Assembly: GCA_003427395.1 (NCBI GenBank)
Contig: BFEA01000020.1
Span: 4,718,617 to 4,752,695 of the forward strand
Reading direction: 5' to 3'
Origin: Chara braunii
Taxonomy: Eukaryota; Streptophyta; Charophyceae; Charales; Characeae
Length of the DNA stretch: 34,079 nt
Position 1 is the first letter of the stretch; the number at the start of each line of letters is the position of its first letter. Positions 1 to 9,857 of the stretch are shown in pieces. Both the position numbers and the translations under genes were made by a program. Under the pieces are notes generated by a model. It had not been told where the DNA came from. It saw only the letters and a list, made by a program, of their open reading frames with translations, and did no database searches.

Positions 1-107
1 CTTAGGGTCTGTATGTCCAGGCGTCGTAGGTCTGTGGGAACAGTATCTGTAGGATCTTAGGGTCTGTATGTCCAGGCGTCGTAGGTCTGTGGGAAGTATC
101 TGTAGGA
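1..107. repeat. 55-bp tandem duplication
   Basis: The unit starting CTTAGGGTCTGTATG at 1 recurs at 56; the second copy lacks three bases (AACAGTATC versus AAGTATC) and is otherwise the same. Confidence 0.9.
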
Positions 108-1436
108 TCGCGCCAGTCCCTAAAGGTCCAATTTTTGCAGCAGCCTCACAAGAGAGGTGAGGACCTTCCCAAAATAGCAACTTGGCAGAGGCAGAAGGAG
201 GCCGGTACCTTTTGAAGCAGGCAGGCTCACCCCACGAAAACAAAATATTTTGGGCTACAGTACCAGACGGCAGGCAGTTGTTCTTTTCGGAGGGAGAATA
301 CGCCCAGCGAACTGGCTGAAGGAGATGGTCATAGCCGCACCCCTCTTCTGTTTTTCGTTTGTACCCGCCCAGGGCCTTTACCATACGTGCCCAGGGCTCC
401 GTTTGGTTTGGTGGGCTCAACTGCGCAATGTGCTGTAGCTGTCTGGCGCGATGCATGGACTCCGTAAACCCCAGATTAGGACCTGTTGAGATTTCAAGCA
501 CGCAAATGATTTCCAACAGCGCAGGCCTTTCATAAAAGAGAAGTCCATTTACACTCTATTTTATTTATTTGACAGTGAACAACAGCCTCTTTTCTTGGTC
601 CTTATGCTCTGCCCGCGGTCACATTGGCCTGTATTCAGGCCTAGGTGCATGTTTGCAGGCCCGCCTTTCCTTATGACGCACAAGACCTTTTCCAACACTG
701 CGGAGGGACAAATCCCTGCAGTGATATGCACTGTGTCTCGGTGGCAGTGCACTATTACCAACCAAAAGAAGAAAACGAAACACAAACAGCAAAAAATGTA
801 AGTAGCCAGATTGTTTGCTTGCCAGATACGTTTTCTTTTTTCTTTTTTGTTTTTCATGCGGGACCACAAGGCCCAAACATGTTCTGCTTGCTGAGCCTCC
901 GACCCCCGAAAACTCCGGAGAAAATGGGAAAATTTCCTGTTTTGCCATTTTTCCGAATAGTGGGCGAGGTAGTGGTGGGTGGTTTAAGCGAAGTTTTGTG
1001 GGATGTTTGAGATCCTCGGGTAATTTGAGTGATCCGCTGGCTAATTTTCTTTTTGTATCTGCACAGATCTTGTACGGTCTTTTCATGCAAAATTTGGCAA
1101 CCAAGGTCTTTAGAGTCCATGAAAGTTATGCCAATTCTGCTTGCGAGGGTTTTCTGCAGTTGTTGCTACCTTCGCTGCGTTTGTCATTTCTTTGTCTGTA
1201 AGCATGCATATTGATTGCTTGTATTTGCACTGGGCATGTGATGTGCAAAAGATAACGTTAACTGATTGTTAATGAAAGTGTTTGCTTGGCTAGCACTGTT
1301 AAGTAGTCATATGACTTGGTTGTTGTCTCTGTGTTTGAAACTTTCATTTTTTCTGTGCGGCCCGTTATGGGTTGTTGTCCGTGCTATGATGTGGTGCTGA
1401 AATGACGTTTGTTTACTTTGGCTGCCAATATGTCAG
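1..1436. other. no supportable gene; upstream intron or intergenic DNA
   Basis: Contains a 55-bp tandem duplication at the left edge and several unrelated short open frames on both strands. I looked for the missing N-terminal exons of the 5MP gene (basic KTRKR start, GDRHPY block before CEP) and did not find them. Confidence 0.5.
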
Positions 1437-1504
1437 GTGTTGAACTGCGAGCCAACAAAGGAGAGTATCCTACCTTATATTCTGTTCATTCAGAAGATTA
1501 TTCG
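1437..1504 (+). CDS. 5MP gene, first visible exon
   Basis: Acceptor TGTCAG ends at 1436 and donor GTAAGT starts at 1505. It encodes VLNCEPTKESILPYILFIQK followed by II and a split Arg codon (CG|G). The CEP...ILPY...IQK pattern is a recognised conserved block of plant 5MP proteins. Entry phase is 0, so an upstream coding exon must exist. Confidence 0.85.
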
Positions 1505-4500
1505 GTAAGTCAATGGGCGTTTCTCGGAGTGTTTGTGATCACGAGTTCTCATGCTGATGACATTGGTCATCAACTGATTGGATGCATGAATGTGAGGATG
1601 AAAAGGAGTTAAGATATGTTGTGTTCTTCGTATTGGACAGAGCGCAGCTAGATTCATAGGGCAGCAATGGCGTCAGAGGCTAGCTAAGTTCAAGCAGCTG
1701 ATCGGTTCCGCGTTTTGCAGGGGTCTGCTGCTCGTGTCAGCTTGAGTTGGGGAGAGCTTGTCGATGTCAATGTCCTGGGGGCAGCTGAGTAGTTTGCCGG
1801 TTTCACCCTGAATTCAGCTTGGTGCTTTTGGTTTTGGGAAAAGCAATTGAGTTGATGGCTTGGTTACAGCGAACGGTCAAGAGTTCTGGCTGCAATGCGT
1901 GTGGGCAGGGTATGTTCATGTTGTTTTTGTTTCTGGGAAAAGGTTAACACTTCTAAATCGTGCGAGTGGACATCGTGTTTTTTTGGACAGTGGTCTGTCT
2001 GCCGGATTGTGGTCTGCTTTTGTTCAGTGGACTTAACATTTGTTCTTTTTTGTTTTCAAATGTTTGTTTATGTTTAGCTTACGATGATTTTGTAAGTGTT
2101 GAGGTGTCTGTACCTACTATGAGGTGTCTGTACCTACTATGATTTTGTAAGTGTTGAAGTGTTTGTACCTGCACGTAGCTTTTGGTTAGTTATCTGATCT
2201 GGTTTGGTGTTGTTTTTTGCAGGCGGAGGCCGTTCTTGATCAAGAATCTTGAAAATGTTTTGCGGCGGTTGTTGCAGGTAAGTACTTGAATGCGCGTTGG
2301 TACTTATGGGCTTTGTTTGAGGGGGGGGGAAGGAGGGAGTCTGCAGGCTTGGTTTGTTGGTTGCAATCTCTCCCAACAGATGGGGTAAAGTTCTGTGCTT
2401 CCAGGGGGAGGGCTGATTTGGGACCGAACTGCTTGTGAGGGAAGAAAGGCCCACACTCTCGAGTGGAATATGTGTATGTGCGTGTGTGTGACTGTGGCAT
2501 ACTGCGTAGCCACACGGGCCCTACAGGGCCCGTCCCGGACATTCAGCCTAAAAGCCTAAAACTTAAGGCTTACAGGCCCCGTTCATTTCAGCCTGGATGC
2601 TGAAAAACGAGGGCCTGCAGGCCCTACCTCGTTTCAGCCTATTTCTGGGTCTTTTCAGACCCAGAGTTTTCAGCCTGAAACTGGACACAGAGAGAGATCG
2701 AGTTGTTCTTCTTCCTCTTCTAAGTCCACCTTCTCATCTCACCCTCTCGCCACCTGACTTCTCAGACTACGACAGAGAGAGACAGAGTTGTGACTTGAGA
2801 CTTGACGACATTGGATCCAGACTTGACATTTGGGATTCAGACAGTTCGACGAGGGACTATTTGGGCTTGTGCCGAAGACTTGGTGTTGACGACATTCCCA
2901 TCTTCCCCCTCCTCTTCGTCTATCCCCTTCCTCCTCGTCTGTGCATGTTCTGGGCTGGCGCTGTCTTCCTGTGTGAAGTGCCAGACCCATTCACACTATG
3001 AAACGATGATGATGATGTATGTTCAGGGCTGCATTACAACATTGATTGTTCGGATCACTGGTATCCAAGTCTTCCGCTGTGCTATCTTATACCTTGTATT
3101 GAAAGGTCGGTTTTTGTTCTGGTATGCACTTATACGGTATGCAACAGTGACAGTGTGTGTGCACCCTGTTTTGGTCTGTGCAATAGGGAGTAGGTCAGAC
3201 CCTTTTGGAAGGAAAATGAGTGAGAGCGATAGGCAAAACCAAATTGCAATATCACGCTGAAGACCAGATAGTGTACCAAGCAGAAAGCACCATGCACCGA
3301 GAATCAAGGCTAAAAAGAGCAACACGATGAGCTCAAATGTCGATGTCGGCACTCTTCCCACCACCAACATGGTATACAATGTCTCCCTTTTTGATTGGCG
3401 CTCAGTCTCCAGCCTATCCTCCTCGGCACCTACTCTAGCCTACAATATGATATGCAACAGGAGTCACTTGAAATTGAAGATCGATGTATGTGACGAAGCT
3501 GTCAATGCAGACTGCTGCATACTCTAGGTACATGCCTCTTCTTCCTCGCAGCTGGATACCCTTCTCTCCCACTTAGTCTTCCCTCTCCCAAAGACCACCC
3601 TTCCAATACTAGCACTTGCGCGGCCAGCCTGGCTATGGCTGATGTGCACCTGCTGCCCAGCAGCTCCTCTGTCATTGCTTGCACTCGTGTGCGGCCTCGC
3701 CAGTGCACAACACGTGAAACTGCCTGGCGCCCCACCGTGCAGGCCGCATGTCAAATGCAGGCGAACCTTCACTTAGAGCGGTCACGAGGCTTGCTGGCCC
3801 CTAGGGCAGTCGGGTGCCTCTGCCAGAAAGGACAGCTGAGGCCTCAAGCCTCGCTCTTTTCTGGGTTAGAACTGAACCCGTCATGAAGGCTGGTGGGAGA
3901 TGATGTCTACTGGAACACAATCTGGTTCGTTTGGCGTGGTGATCTATTGGACTTTCATACAGACAAAGCAGGGGAGCAATATGTGGATCCGGAATACGGG
4001 GAGACGTGACAATGGATGCTCGCTATGCGGGGTTCTGTGGAGTGCAGTTTCTTTCATTATTTTCCTGTGATTGAGGTTCTGTACGATTGACAAGCTCTGT
4101 TTCTCTTTGCCTCCTGCAGTCACTTGAGCATTATGGCGCGGAAGACCGCAAGAAGCTCGCCATTTTCACTGCCCTCACATTTTCACAGAAGCTGTCAGGG
4201 GTGAGTACACTTTTCCGTTCCAGGGTCTGATTGCATGTCTTCTGTAAGAACCCGTTCGAGTCTGCCTGTTACATTTCTGCTTTGCATTGCCTAGACTGCG
4301 GGTATAACACACTTGTGTATGTTTGTGCAGTCTTGTTGGTGAAGAGTTGAACTATCTTTGCTGCTGGGACTTCGACATGATAAGTCTGTCACATGCAGTT
4401 TCACTGGTTCTGGTGGCTGACTAGGAAGCTGACTCTAACTGTCGTTGTTCAATTTTCGTATCTGCAGCTTCCTCCGGAGAACATCTTCACATGTTTGTTC

Positions 4501-7500
4501 AATGATGCCATGGTTTCAAAGGGATCGGTGCTTGGCTTCGTGACGAATGTGTTTAAGGTAAATTTCTTCAAATCCTGATAACCACGGATAACGTTGAAGA
4601 TGAGATGGCCTTTGTATAAGGGGGCTGTTTATTTGTAGTGCAGTTTGCTATTGTTAACTTTTCCTTCTCTTCATGGCAGAGTGATTTCAGTGTGAAGTAT
4701 GTATTGTCAAAATAGTGATTGGTCTAGTCGATGGAGGTCTTCAAAGGTGGGTCTTTGTTCTTCTTCAGTCAGTGTGATGTGCAGGGGACGGTGGTGGATT
4801 AGTTAGGCGTCAACGGTGTTATCGGGCTTCACTGTAAATATGCTACTGAGGACTTGTTTGTTCCATTTTCGTGCAGGTGTTCCTCGAGGAAAGCACCTTG
4901 GATGAGCTTGTTGCGCTTCTGAAGAGGGCGAAGGTGAGGAGGCTTCTTTGGGATGGCCGGGTCGTAGTTTCTGTGATGCGTAAGTGCTTGAAACTATGCC
5001 TTGCATGTGGATGGTTGCCTTTCCAGCGAATGCGAAATAGATGCCTTGCATGGAACTCTGTCGCTGTGGGTGTGTGAATCGTTTTCTGACTCCTTTTTCA
5101 CTCGTGCTTAATTTCTGCAGGTGGAGGACCGCATGCTGGAGTTCTTCCCAATGCAGAAGCGGACCCCAGAGTATTTTGCGGAGCATTTCATGAAAGAGGG
5201 CCTGGTACGTTGATGTAATGGAATTTGAGTCTCAAGGCGGAAGTTTCTTTTTTGTGGCCGCGTTGGACAGGGTCGAGATTTGGGGGCTGTGGTTGGACAA
5301 GATTGCTCGTCGGTAGGTTGGGAGTTTATTAGTAGTCTGTAGTCAATGCTTGTATGCTCTCTTGGGAAATAAGTTCAAAGAATCTTGTTGATAGTTGGTG
5401 AATATGGGTTGAGGAGTGGATTGGTTAATATGGGTTGAGGAGTGGATTGGTGAATATGGGTGGAGGAGTGGATGATGTAGTGTTCTCGGTGTGTCTGTGT
5501 TATGAGGATTCTCTGTTTGATCGTTCTGTTTCTATGCGATTTGGTCGTTTGTGCTTCAGCCTACAATAGTACCGAGTGCAACCTGTTTCAATAGGAGCGT
5601 TTGCGGGGTTTATTTGATGAAGAATGTGAGGATGATGTTGTCCCCGTGTCATTGTGTCTCACCTTTTGGCTGGTCGGTTGCCTTTGTATGCGTTTGTGAA
5701 ACAGTCTGAAATCGTTGAATACAACCGCAAGAAGGTCTTCGATGTTATGCTCAAGGAGCTGCACACTTCGCTCTCTGAAATTATGAGGTGAGCATCACAA
5801 TTTTTGTCGACTGGTTTGCTGGGGGCCCCGGGATGTTTCTTTTATCTTCTGGTCTAGTCTCTTCTGACCATGAAACTTGGGTTGCTCTCTATGGGGGGTT
5901 CTCTCTCTCCACCTGCACGTCCTTTCACGGAGAGAAAGAAAGAAAGAAAGCATGAGACACAGTTTCGCGTGCAGCAAATGGAGACGGAGGGAGAAGGATC
6001 ATGAATTTAATTCAGAATATATTGACACTGAAACATCTGCAAGAACGTGTACAATGATGTCAGCTTTCACAGTTGTGTTGAAAAGAAATGAGAAAACTGA
6101 CTTGCTGTAAAACAGAATTAAACAAACAAACAAACAAACAGGACGGTTTCCTAACTTTCCTGCCTAAACCAACATGAAGACTCACGAGACTAAAACTTCT
6201 GAATTTTTCCGAATTTGTGTGCCTGCTATCACCATCGTTGGACATCTCTAGATGAATTTGTCTGCATCCTTATATGATGAACACATGCGTGCAATGAAAC
6301 ACAGCTGAGCCAGTCGACCAACATAGAATGCCATGTCTGAGGGCGTGTTGGTTGTATCGCTTTTGCTTGTCATTTCAGCGAAGGAGGGCCTGTAAACCTT
6401 GGAGAAACTATTGAGCTAGTAAAGCAGCGGCGCAAGGAAGGAGAGCTGCCTGATGTGGACATTGTGAAGACCATCTGGGAGTCCATGATGGATGCTGTGC
6501 AATGGAGCGGCAAGAACCAGCAGCAGAATATCAACAATGCACTCCGGCAGGTCAAAGGGTGGGCTAAATTGCTTGGAGCGTTCTGCACTACACCCAGACT
6601 TGAGGTTGAGCTGATGTATAAGATTCAGATCCACTGCTATGAGGACGCGAAGTTGATGAAGCTCTTCCATGAGGTGAGGCTTAAAAGATCAATTATTGAA
6701 CTGCTCAGAAATGTTTTTGTAGATTTTTGGTGCAAGGGGGTGGGAGGTTTCGTTAACCGTTAATTGTGTGTGTCGAGTCCAGAGTCCAATCTGTCTCTTC
6801 TCGTCTCCCCGACCATGCCATGTATGTGAACGGGAATGGCAACAAGATGGACAAGTCTGTGCGAGGTGGACTATCAGTTCTTTCTATGACATTCCTATGC
6901 CATGTGGCGTGTCTATGGTCAAGGGAAGGAGATACTGGCTTGATTACATGTACAGTACAGGTGCAGGAGGATGGAGGAGGAATGTGCGAAGCGGCTGGTT
7001 TTGTAATTCAACCATTCTGAGGTGCTGTAATGTTGGGAACCATGTCGAAGCCGGTACTCCTTGTCTGTGTATTGTATATATATGTACTGATCGTCATAGT
7101 TGGCCTTGCGAAATGTGATGTGCAGATTGTGCGGGCGCTTTACGATCTTGATGTGCTGTCCGAGGATGTTATTCTGAAGTGGTTCCGTAAAGGCAACCTC
7201 ACGAAGGGCAGGTGAGCGTTTCTATGTGGTTTTCAGTCTGTAGCGGCCATTGTTTCGATGTCTATGATTCTATCCGTTTTCCAAGCAGAACTCGCATGTC
7301 GGTGGTGAGTGAACGTCCCAGGGAATGCAAATAGACTGAATGGAATTTCGCCTTTCATTTTACGCTGCTCTGAAGTCTGTGAATTCACTTCACTGTTTTC
7401 GGTGTTTGTGAATTCACTGCACTGTTTTCGGTGTTTGTGAATTCCCTTCACTGTTTTCGGTGTTTATTGTTGAATTGGAATTTGCTGGGAGGGGAAGGTG

Positions 7501-7624
7501 GTCTGACTGTGTCCTTGCTGTTCGTCCGTCGACCTTCTTGTGCAGGCAAATGTTTGTGAAGTCCCTCGAGCCGTTCGTGAAGTGGCTGGAAGAAGCTGAG
7601 GAGGAGTCTGATGATGATAACTAA
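1437..7624 (+). CDS. eIF5-mimic protein / BZW (W2 domain) translation regulator, 5'-partial, ten exons visible
   Basis: Exons 1437-1504, 2223-2277, 4120-4200, 4468-4557, 4877-4933, 5121-5204, 5705-5787, 6379-6673, 7126-7211 and 7546-7624 join to 978 nt, i.e. 325 codons plus TAA, with all nine introns GT-AG and all phases compatible. The product matches the plant BZW1/2-like (5MP) family: CEPTKESILPYILFIQK, RRRPFLIKNLENVLRRLLQ, KKLAIFTALTFSQKLSG, AVQWSGKNQQQNINNALRQV and the acidic end FVKWLEEAEEESDDDN. The N half is a MIF4G-like helical repeat; the W2 domain is about residues 170-320, with acidic/aromatic boxes near 277-291 and 310-324. Family members bind eIF2 and eIF3, compete with eIF5 and raise start-codon stringency in the cytosol. 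The family is usually ~410-420 aa, so about 90 N-terminal residues are missing; no start codon was chosen because the upstream exon(s) were not found in 1-1436. Confidence 0.9.
2101..2140. repeat. 20-bp unit repeated twice in intron
   Basis: GAGGTGTCTGTACCTACTAT occurs twice back to back, and the flanks (GATTTTGTAAGTGTTGA) are also repeated on each side, in the intron 1505-2222. Confidence 0.9.
2223..2277 (+). CDS. 5MP gene, exon RRPFLIKNLENV
   Basis: Acceptor TTTTTTGCAG ends at 2222 and donor GTAAGT starts at 2278. The first base completes an Arg codon, then RRPFLIKNLENVLRRLLQ, which is nearly the plant consensus for this segment. Confidence 0.9.
2514..2680. repeat. cluster of short perfect hairpins in intron
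   Basis: ACGGGCCCTACAGGGCCCGT (2514-2533) is a perfect stem with a two-base centre; AGGGCCTGCAGGCCCT near 2610 is a perfect palindrome; CTGGGTCT/AGACCCAG flank a four-base loop near 2645-2665. The segment lies in the long intron and may be a small foldback element, but no terminal inverted repeats or target duplication were established. Confidence 0.7.
2695..3200 (+). repeat. LTR-like CT-rich segment related to 20.66-20.91 kb
   Basis: Several ordered blocks match the segment 20660-20910 in the same direction: the CT-rich TTCCCCCTCCTCTTCGTCT-type run, CATTCACAC, TATCCAAGTCTTCCGCT and GTATGCAAC. Similarity is patchy, so these are diverged copies of one repeat family. It sits wholly inside intron 2278-4119. 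Confidence 0.55.
3205..3700 (-). mobile_element. probable LTR fragment inside 5MP intron
   Basis: Collinear with 23112-23700: GAGAGCGATAG, TGTACCAA.CAGA.AGCAC, a block around CAATGCAGACTGC, and GGCTATG...GCCCGCTGCC-like ends all occur in the same order and spacing. At 23.1 kb this sequence lies next to a tRNA-Met-type primer-binding site on the minus strand, which is why I call it an LTR. No primer site is evident beside the intronic copy, so it may be a solo or truncated LTR. Confidence 0.6.
4120..4200 (+). CDS. 5MP gene, exon KKLAIFTALTFSQKLSG
   Basis: Acceptor CTCCTGCAG and donor GTGAGT bracket 27 complete codons (phase 0-0), SLEHYGAEDRKKLAIFTALT then FSQKLSG. The preceding intron (2278-4119) is the longest in the gene and contains repeat DNA. 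Confidence 0.93.
4468..4557 (+). CDS. 5MP gene, exon LPPENIFTCLFNDAMV
   Basis: Thirty codons in phase 0 between acceptor TCTGCAG and donor GTAAAT. The PPENIF, VSKGSVLGFVTNVFK pattern continues the helical-repeat half of the protein. Confidence 0.92.
4877..4933 (+). CDS. 5MP gene, exon VFLEESTLDELVALLKRAK
   Basis: Nineteen codons in phase 0, acceptor TCGTGCAG, donor GTGAGG. Leucine-rich amphipathic helix pair typical of this region in the family. Confidence 0.9.
5121..5204 (+). CDS. 5MP gene, exon VEDRMLEFFPMQKRTPEYFA
   Basis: Twenty-eight codons in phase 0, acceptor TTCTGCAG, donor GTACGT. The LEFFP...KR...FAEHFMKEGL segment is conserved among plant 5MPs. Confidence 0.92.
5395..5472. repeat. 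26-bp minisatellite, three units
   Basis: Units 5395-5420, 5421-5446 and 5447-5472 follow TTGGTGAATATGGGTTGAGG plus AGTGGA with one or two substitutions. Located in the 5MP intron 5205-5704. Confidence 0.95.
5705..5787 (+). CDS. 5MP gene, exon SEIVEYNRKKVFDVMLKELH
   Basis: Begins after GAAACAG at 5704 and ends ATG AG before GTGAGC at 5788, leaving a split Ser codon (AG|C) completed at 6379. Confidence 0.9.
6117..6141. repeat. (AAAC)n microsatellite
   Basis: About five AAAC/AACA units in the intron 5788-6378, followed by AGGACGG. Confidence 0.85.
6379..6673 (+). CDS. 5MP gene, longest exon, start of W2 domain
   Basis: Acceptor CATTTCAG, donor GTGAGG. One base completes Ser, then 98 codons including VKQRRKEGELPDVDIVKTIW, MDAVQWSGKNQQQNINNALR and VELMYKIQIHCYEDAKLMKL. 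This is the most diagnostic part of the gene and lies in the W2 fold. Confidence 0.95.
7126..7211 (+). CDS. 5MP gene, W2-domain exon
   Basis: Acceptor GATGTGCAG, donor GTGAGC. Encodes IVRALYDLDVLSEDVILKWF then RKGNLTKG and a split Arg codon. The YDLDVLSEDVILKW stretch is an acidic/aromatic W2 motif. Confidence 0.94.
7381..7467. repeat. 29-bp minisatellite, three units
   Basis: Units start GAATTCACTTCACTG at 7381, 7410 and 7439 with one or two differences each, in the last intron of the 5MP gene. Confidence 0.95.
7546..7624 (+). CDS. 5MP gene, terminal exon with stop
   Basis: Acceptor CTTGTGCAG. Completes Arg, then QMFVKSLEPFVKWLEEAEEE and SDDDN, TAA at 7622-7624. The acidic tail is the expected C-terminal box of the W2 domain. 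No canonical AATAAA follows within the next few hundred bases, so the mRNA end is not placed. Confidence 0.94.
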
Positions 7625-9359
7625 CATTTCAGCAAACATCCTGACTTGGAGAAGGTTTTGTCATCGTGGGTCTCTTGTTGTCAATTTGATGGTCTGTCGT
7701 CGAGGGGCAGTAAATGGCTAGGTGGTATGCATTTGTTGCAGGTCGGTGAGATCTCTCTGCAGATGCACCTGCGAATGGCGTAATGCCAGGATTTGGAAGT
7801 ACATTTTCGCTAGTCATTTTCGCTAGTCTCTGCAGCCTTTCCTTTGCAGGGTAGAATGGTCCAGAGGGTTCGAGATTACAGGTCAGGAATAGGCGCTCGA
7901 GTGGGTAACTTGTTGGTCCTGGAATCGATAATGTGGGCAATAATGTGTGAAGGTGGGGGGTCGGGGGGGTGGGGGGGGTTGTCTCCTGTTGTTCCTGTGT
8001 CATTTTGTCTTGTGTTTGCAACTGACGACCAGCTAGCTAGATTCTTCATGTTGGAGCAGGATTGAATGAGTTGACTGGCACAACCGGGGTGTGTATTCTC
8101 CCTGTGAATTGCGGTGGAGTGGGCTAGGGTTGGCGGTGAGATCACAGACGGGTATGAGGTGGCAGTTGAGGCCAAGATCGTGTCCAACTTTGTGGTTTGG
8201 GAAGTGTGGACGTTGAAGGTGTTTGTTGCCTTGCGAAGACGTGAAGGGAGGGGTGTAATTCCTGATTGTGAAGTGGATGTCCACGTTTTCACTCCCTGTG
8301 CCTGGTAATGTAATGCCATTTTTGGAAAAACGAGGCCACAGACACGGAGAACTCGTCTTTGCCCTAGTTAGTGAAAGACTAACAGTTTTTAGTGCGTGTC
8401 TGCTGTCAGTCTTTGGTTGGTACTCAATGCCCTTTCTGGTACACAAGGCCACAGAGGAAATGTGCTGACTAATCTGGTGATTGGCAAATTCTATAGCCCT
8501 TTCCCCCTTGCCTTCTCCTTTGGTTTGAAACATCTGTTGGAAGGTGCGGTGGCCTCTATCCACTATGCTCTAGTGTAACGAGGGTTCCTACTTGGGTTAC
8601 CTCCCTGTGCAGTACTTATGCACATGTGAGGTAGTCACATGTAAGGTAAGCCTACCATGAGGATGAATGTAACGTCAAACTACCCAAACGTCAGCTGTTG
8701 TGACTGCACAAGAGCTGTGCACATGGCACGATTGAGTAGTGTGTGTTTGTCCGGTGTCAGTTTTCTTGTGTATTCCAGTGTAGTGCACCTATGAACTGGA
8801 ATTCTCGAGGTGCCCTAGAATGGCAAGAATACCTGTGCTTGTTCCTTGGCATCTCGGCTGGGGGAAGGTGCCCTGTACCCTACAGGGTGGCCCGGGGCGG
8901 GCATGCGAAAATAATACGAAAAAATGATATGCTGTGTAATAAAATTGTAATACCAACTTTTGGCTTAGTAAATGTACTTTTTTAACCCCTGGCGCCCAAA
9001 CCCCCCTGGATGACCCATCATCAAAATCGAAGACAGGCCTCCTGTTGGAGAGCGCCGAAATTTTGGCCTGCACTGTCTTTTTTTTATTGGGATATCCTTG
9101 CCTCTTTTTTGACCCGTCTGGTTTTTGTCGGGCGGCCCCCGCTCTATCCAAATGGACCATTAAAGAGGGCATTTAATAAACGCAGGGAGTTCTGGGGCCA
9201 TTTAATAACCAGTGCGAAACCCCCACCCCTGAAATTTTTGGGGGAAATATAGAGGGGCAGCATTTGCAGAGTCGCAGCCTTATAGTGAAAGGTGCAATAC
9301 GGTGGACCACCAGTACTTGAAAGACACTGTTCACCTATGCCCACCAGTAATTGAAAGAC
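7625..9359. other. non-coding stretch downstream of 5MP
   Basis: Holds the presumed 3' untranslated region and then intergenic DNA. There is a G-rich tract at about 7954-7980 (runs of six to eight G). The open frames on either strand here show no recognisable domains and are low-complexity or compositionally odd. I see no gene. Confidence 0.5.
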
Positions 9360-9703
9360 CCTTTTCTCCTCTGCTTGAAACGCCCTGCATGCCTAAAACG
9401 AACTGAACTGGTGCAGGCCTGATTTTGGCTGGCACCGCTAGCCATTTGGCCGCGGAAGAGGCCGAGCCCCGAAGTTGCGGCAGCATGTAAGCTGGGACTT
9501 TGAAAGAACGGATGGGAAACGTACTGGTAGACAGTCAAAGGCACGTTTTCCCTGGGCTGGAGATGCCCTGCTTGTCTAAAATAAAATGAACTGGCACGGG
9601 CCTAAATTTGGCTGGCGGCACGTGGTGCTACTAGCCGTTTCTATCCGGAAGGCCAAGCCCCGAAAGTTGTTGCAGCATGCAAGACGGAACTTTGAAAGAA
9701 TGG
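9360..9703. repeat. diverged 183-bp repeat pair
   Basis: Copy 1 (about 9360-9512) and copy 2 (about 9544-9703) share GCCCTGC.TG.CTAAAA, GAACTGG, GGCCT.A.TTTGGCTGGC, GCCAAGCCCCGAA-type and ACTTTGAAAGAA blocks in order. GAACTGG recurs at 9405 and 9588, giving the 183-bp offset. Confidence 0.85.
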
Positions 9704-9733
9704 CTTCGACCTTGGGCCCTGCATTTTGTTTAG

Positions 9734-9857
9734 ACTACCGTCTTCACCCGAATAAAACGCCCGGTAATTAAAACTGCATCCGGACTGACAATTCTGCCAA
9801 ATGCAGCTGTAATGACCGGGCGTTCTGATCGGGTGAAGATCGGGTGAAGACGGTAGT
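9734..9857. mobile_element. MITE-like foldback element
   Basis: The left end ACTACCGTCTTCACCCG (9734-9750) is the exact reverse complement of the right end CGGGTGAAGACGGTAGT (9841-9857). Inner parts also pair: AACGCCCGGT with ACCGGGCGTT, and ACTGCAT with ATGCAGCT. The right arm carries an extra duplicated GATCGGGTGAA. With no coding capacity and about 45 bp of pairing per arm in 124 bp, this has the form of a non-autonomous DNA transposon; a target duplication was not clear. Confidence 0.75.

Noticed and set aside
250-340. Possible N-terminal 5MP exon: VVLFGGRIRPANW loosely resembles the FTGGR.QPG segment of the family.
   Set aside because: No good donor follows, the expected GDRHPY continuation is absent, and the match is only a few residues.
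619-1104. 161-codon minus-strand ORF.
   Set aside because: No domain, overlapping frames on both strands of similar length, and no splice or start context; chance frame.
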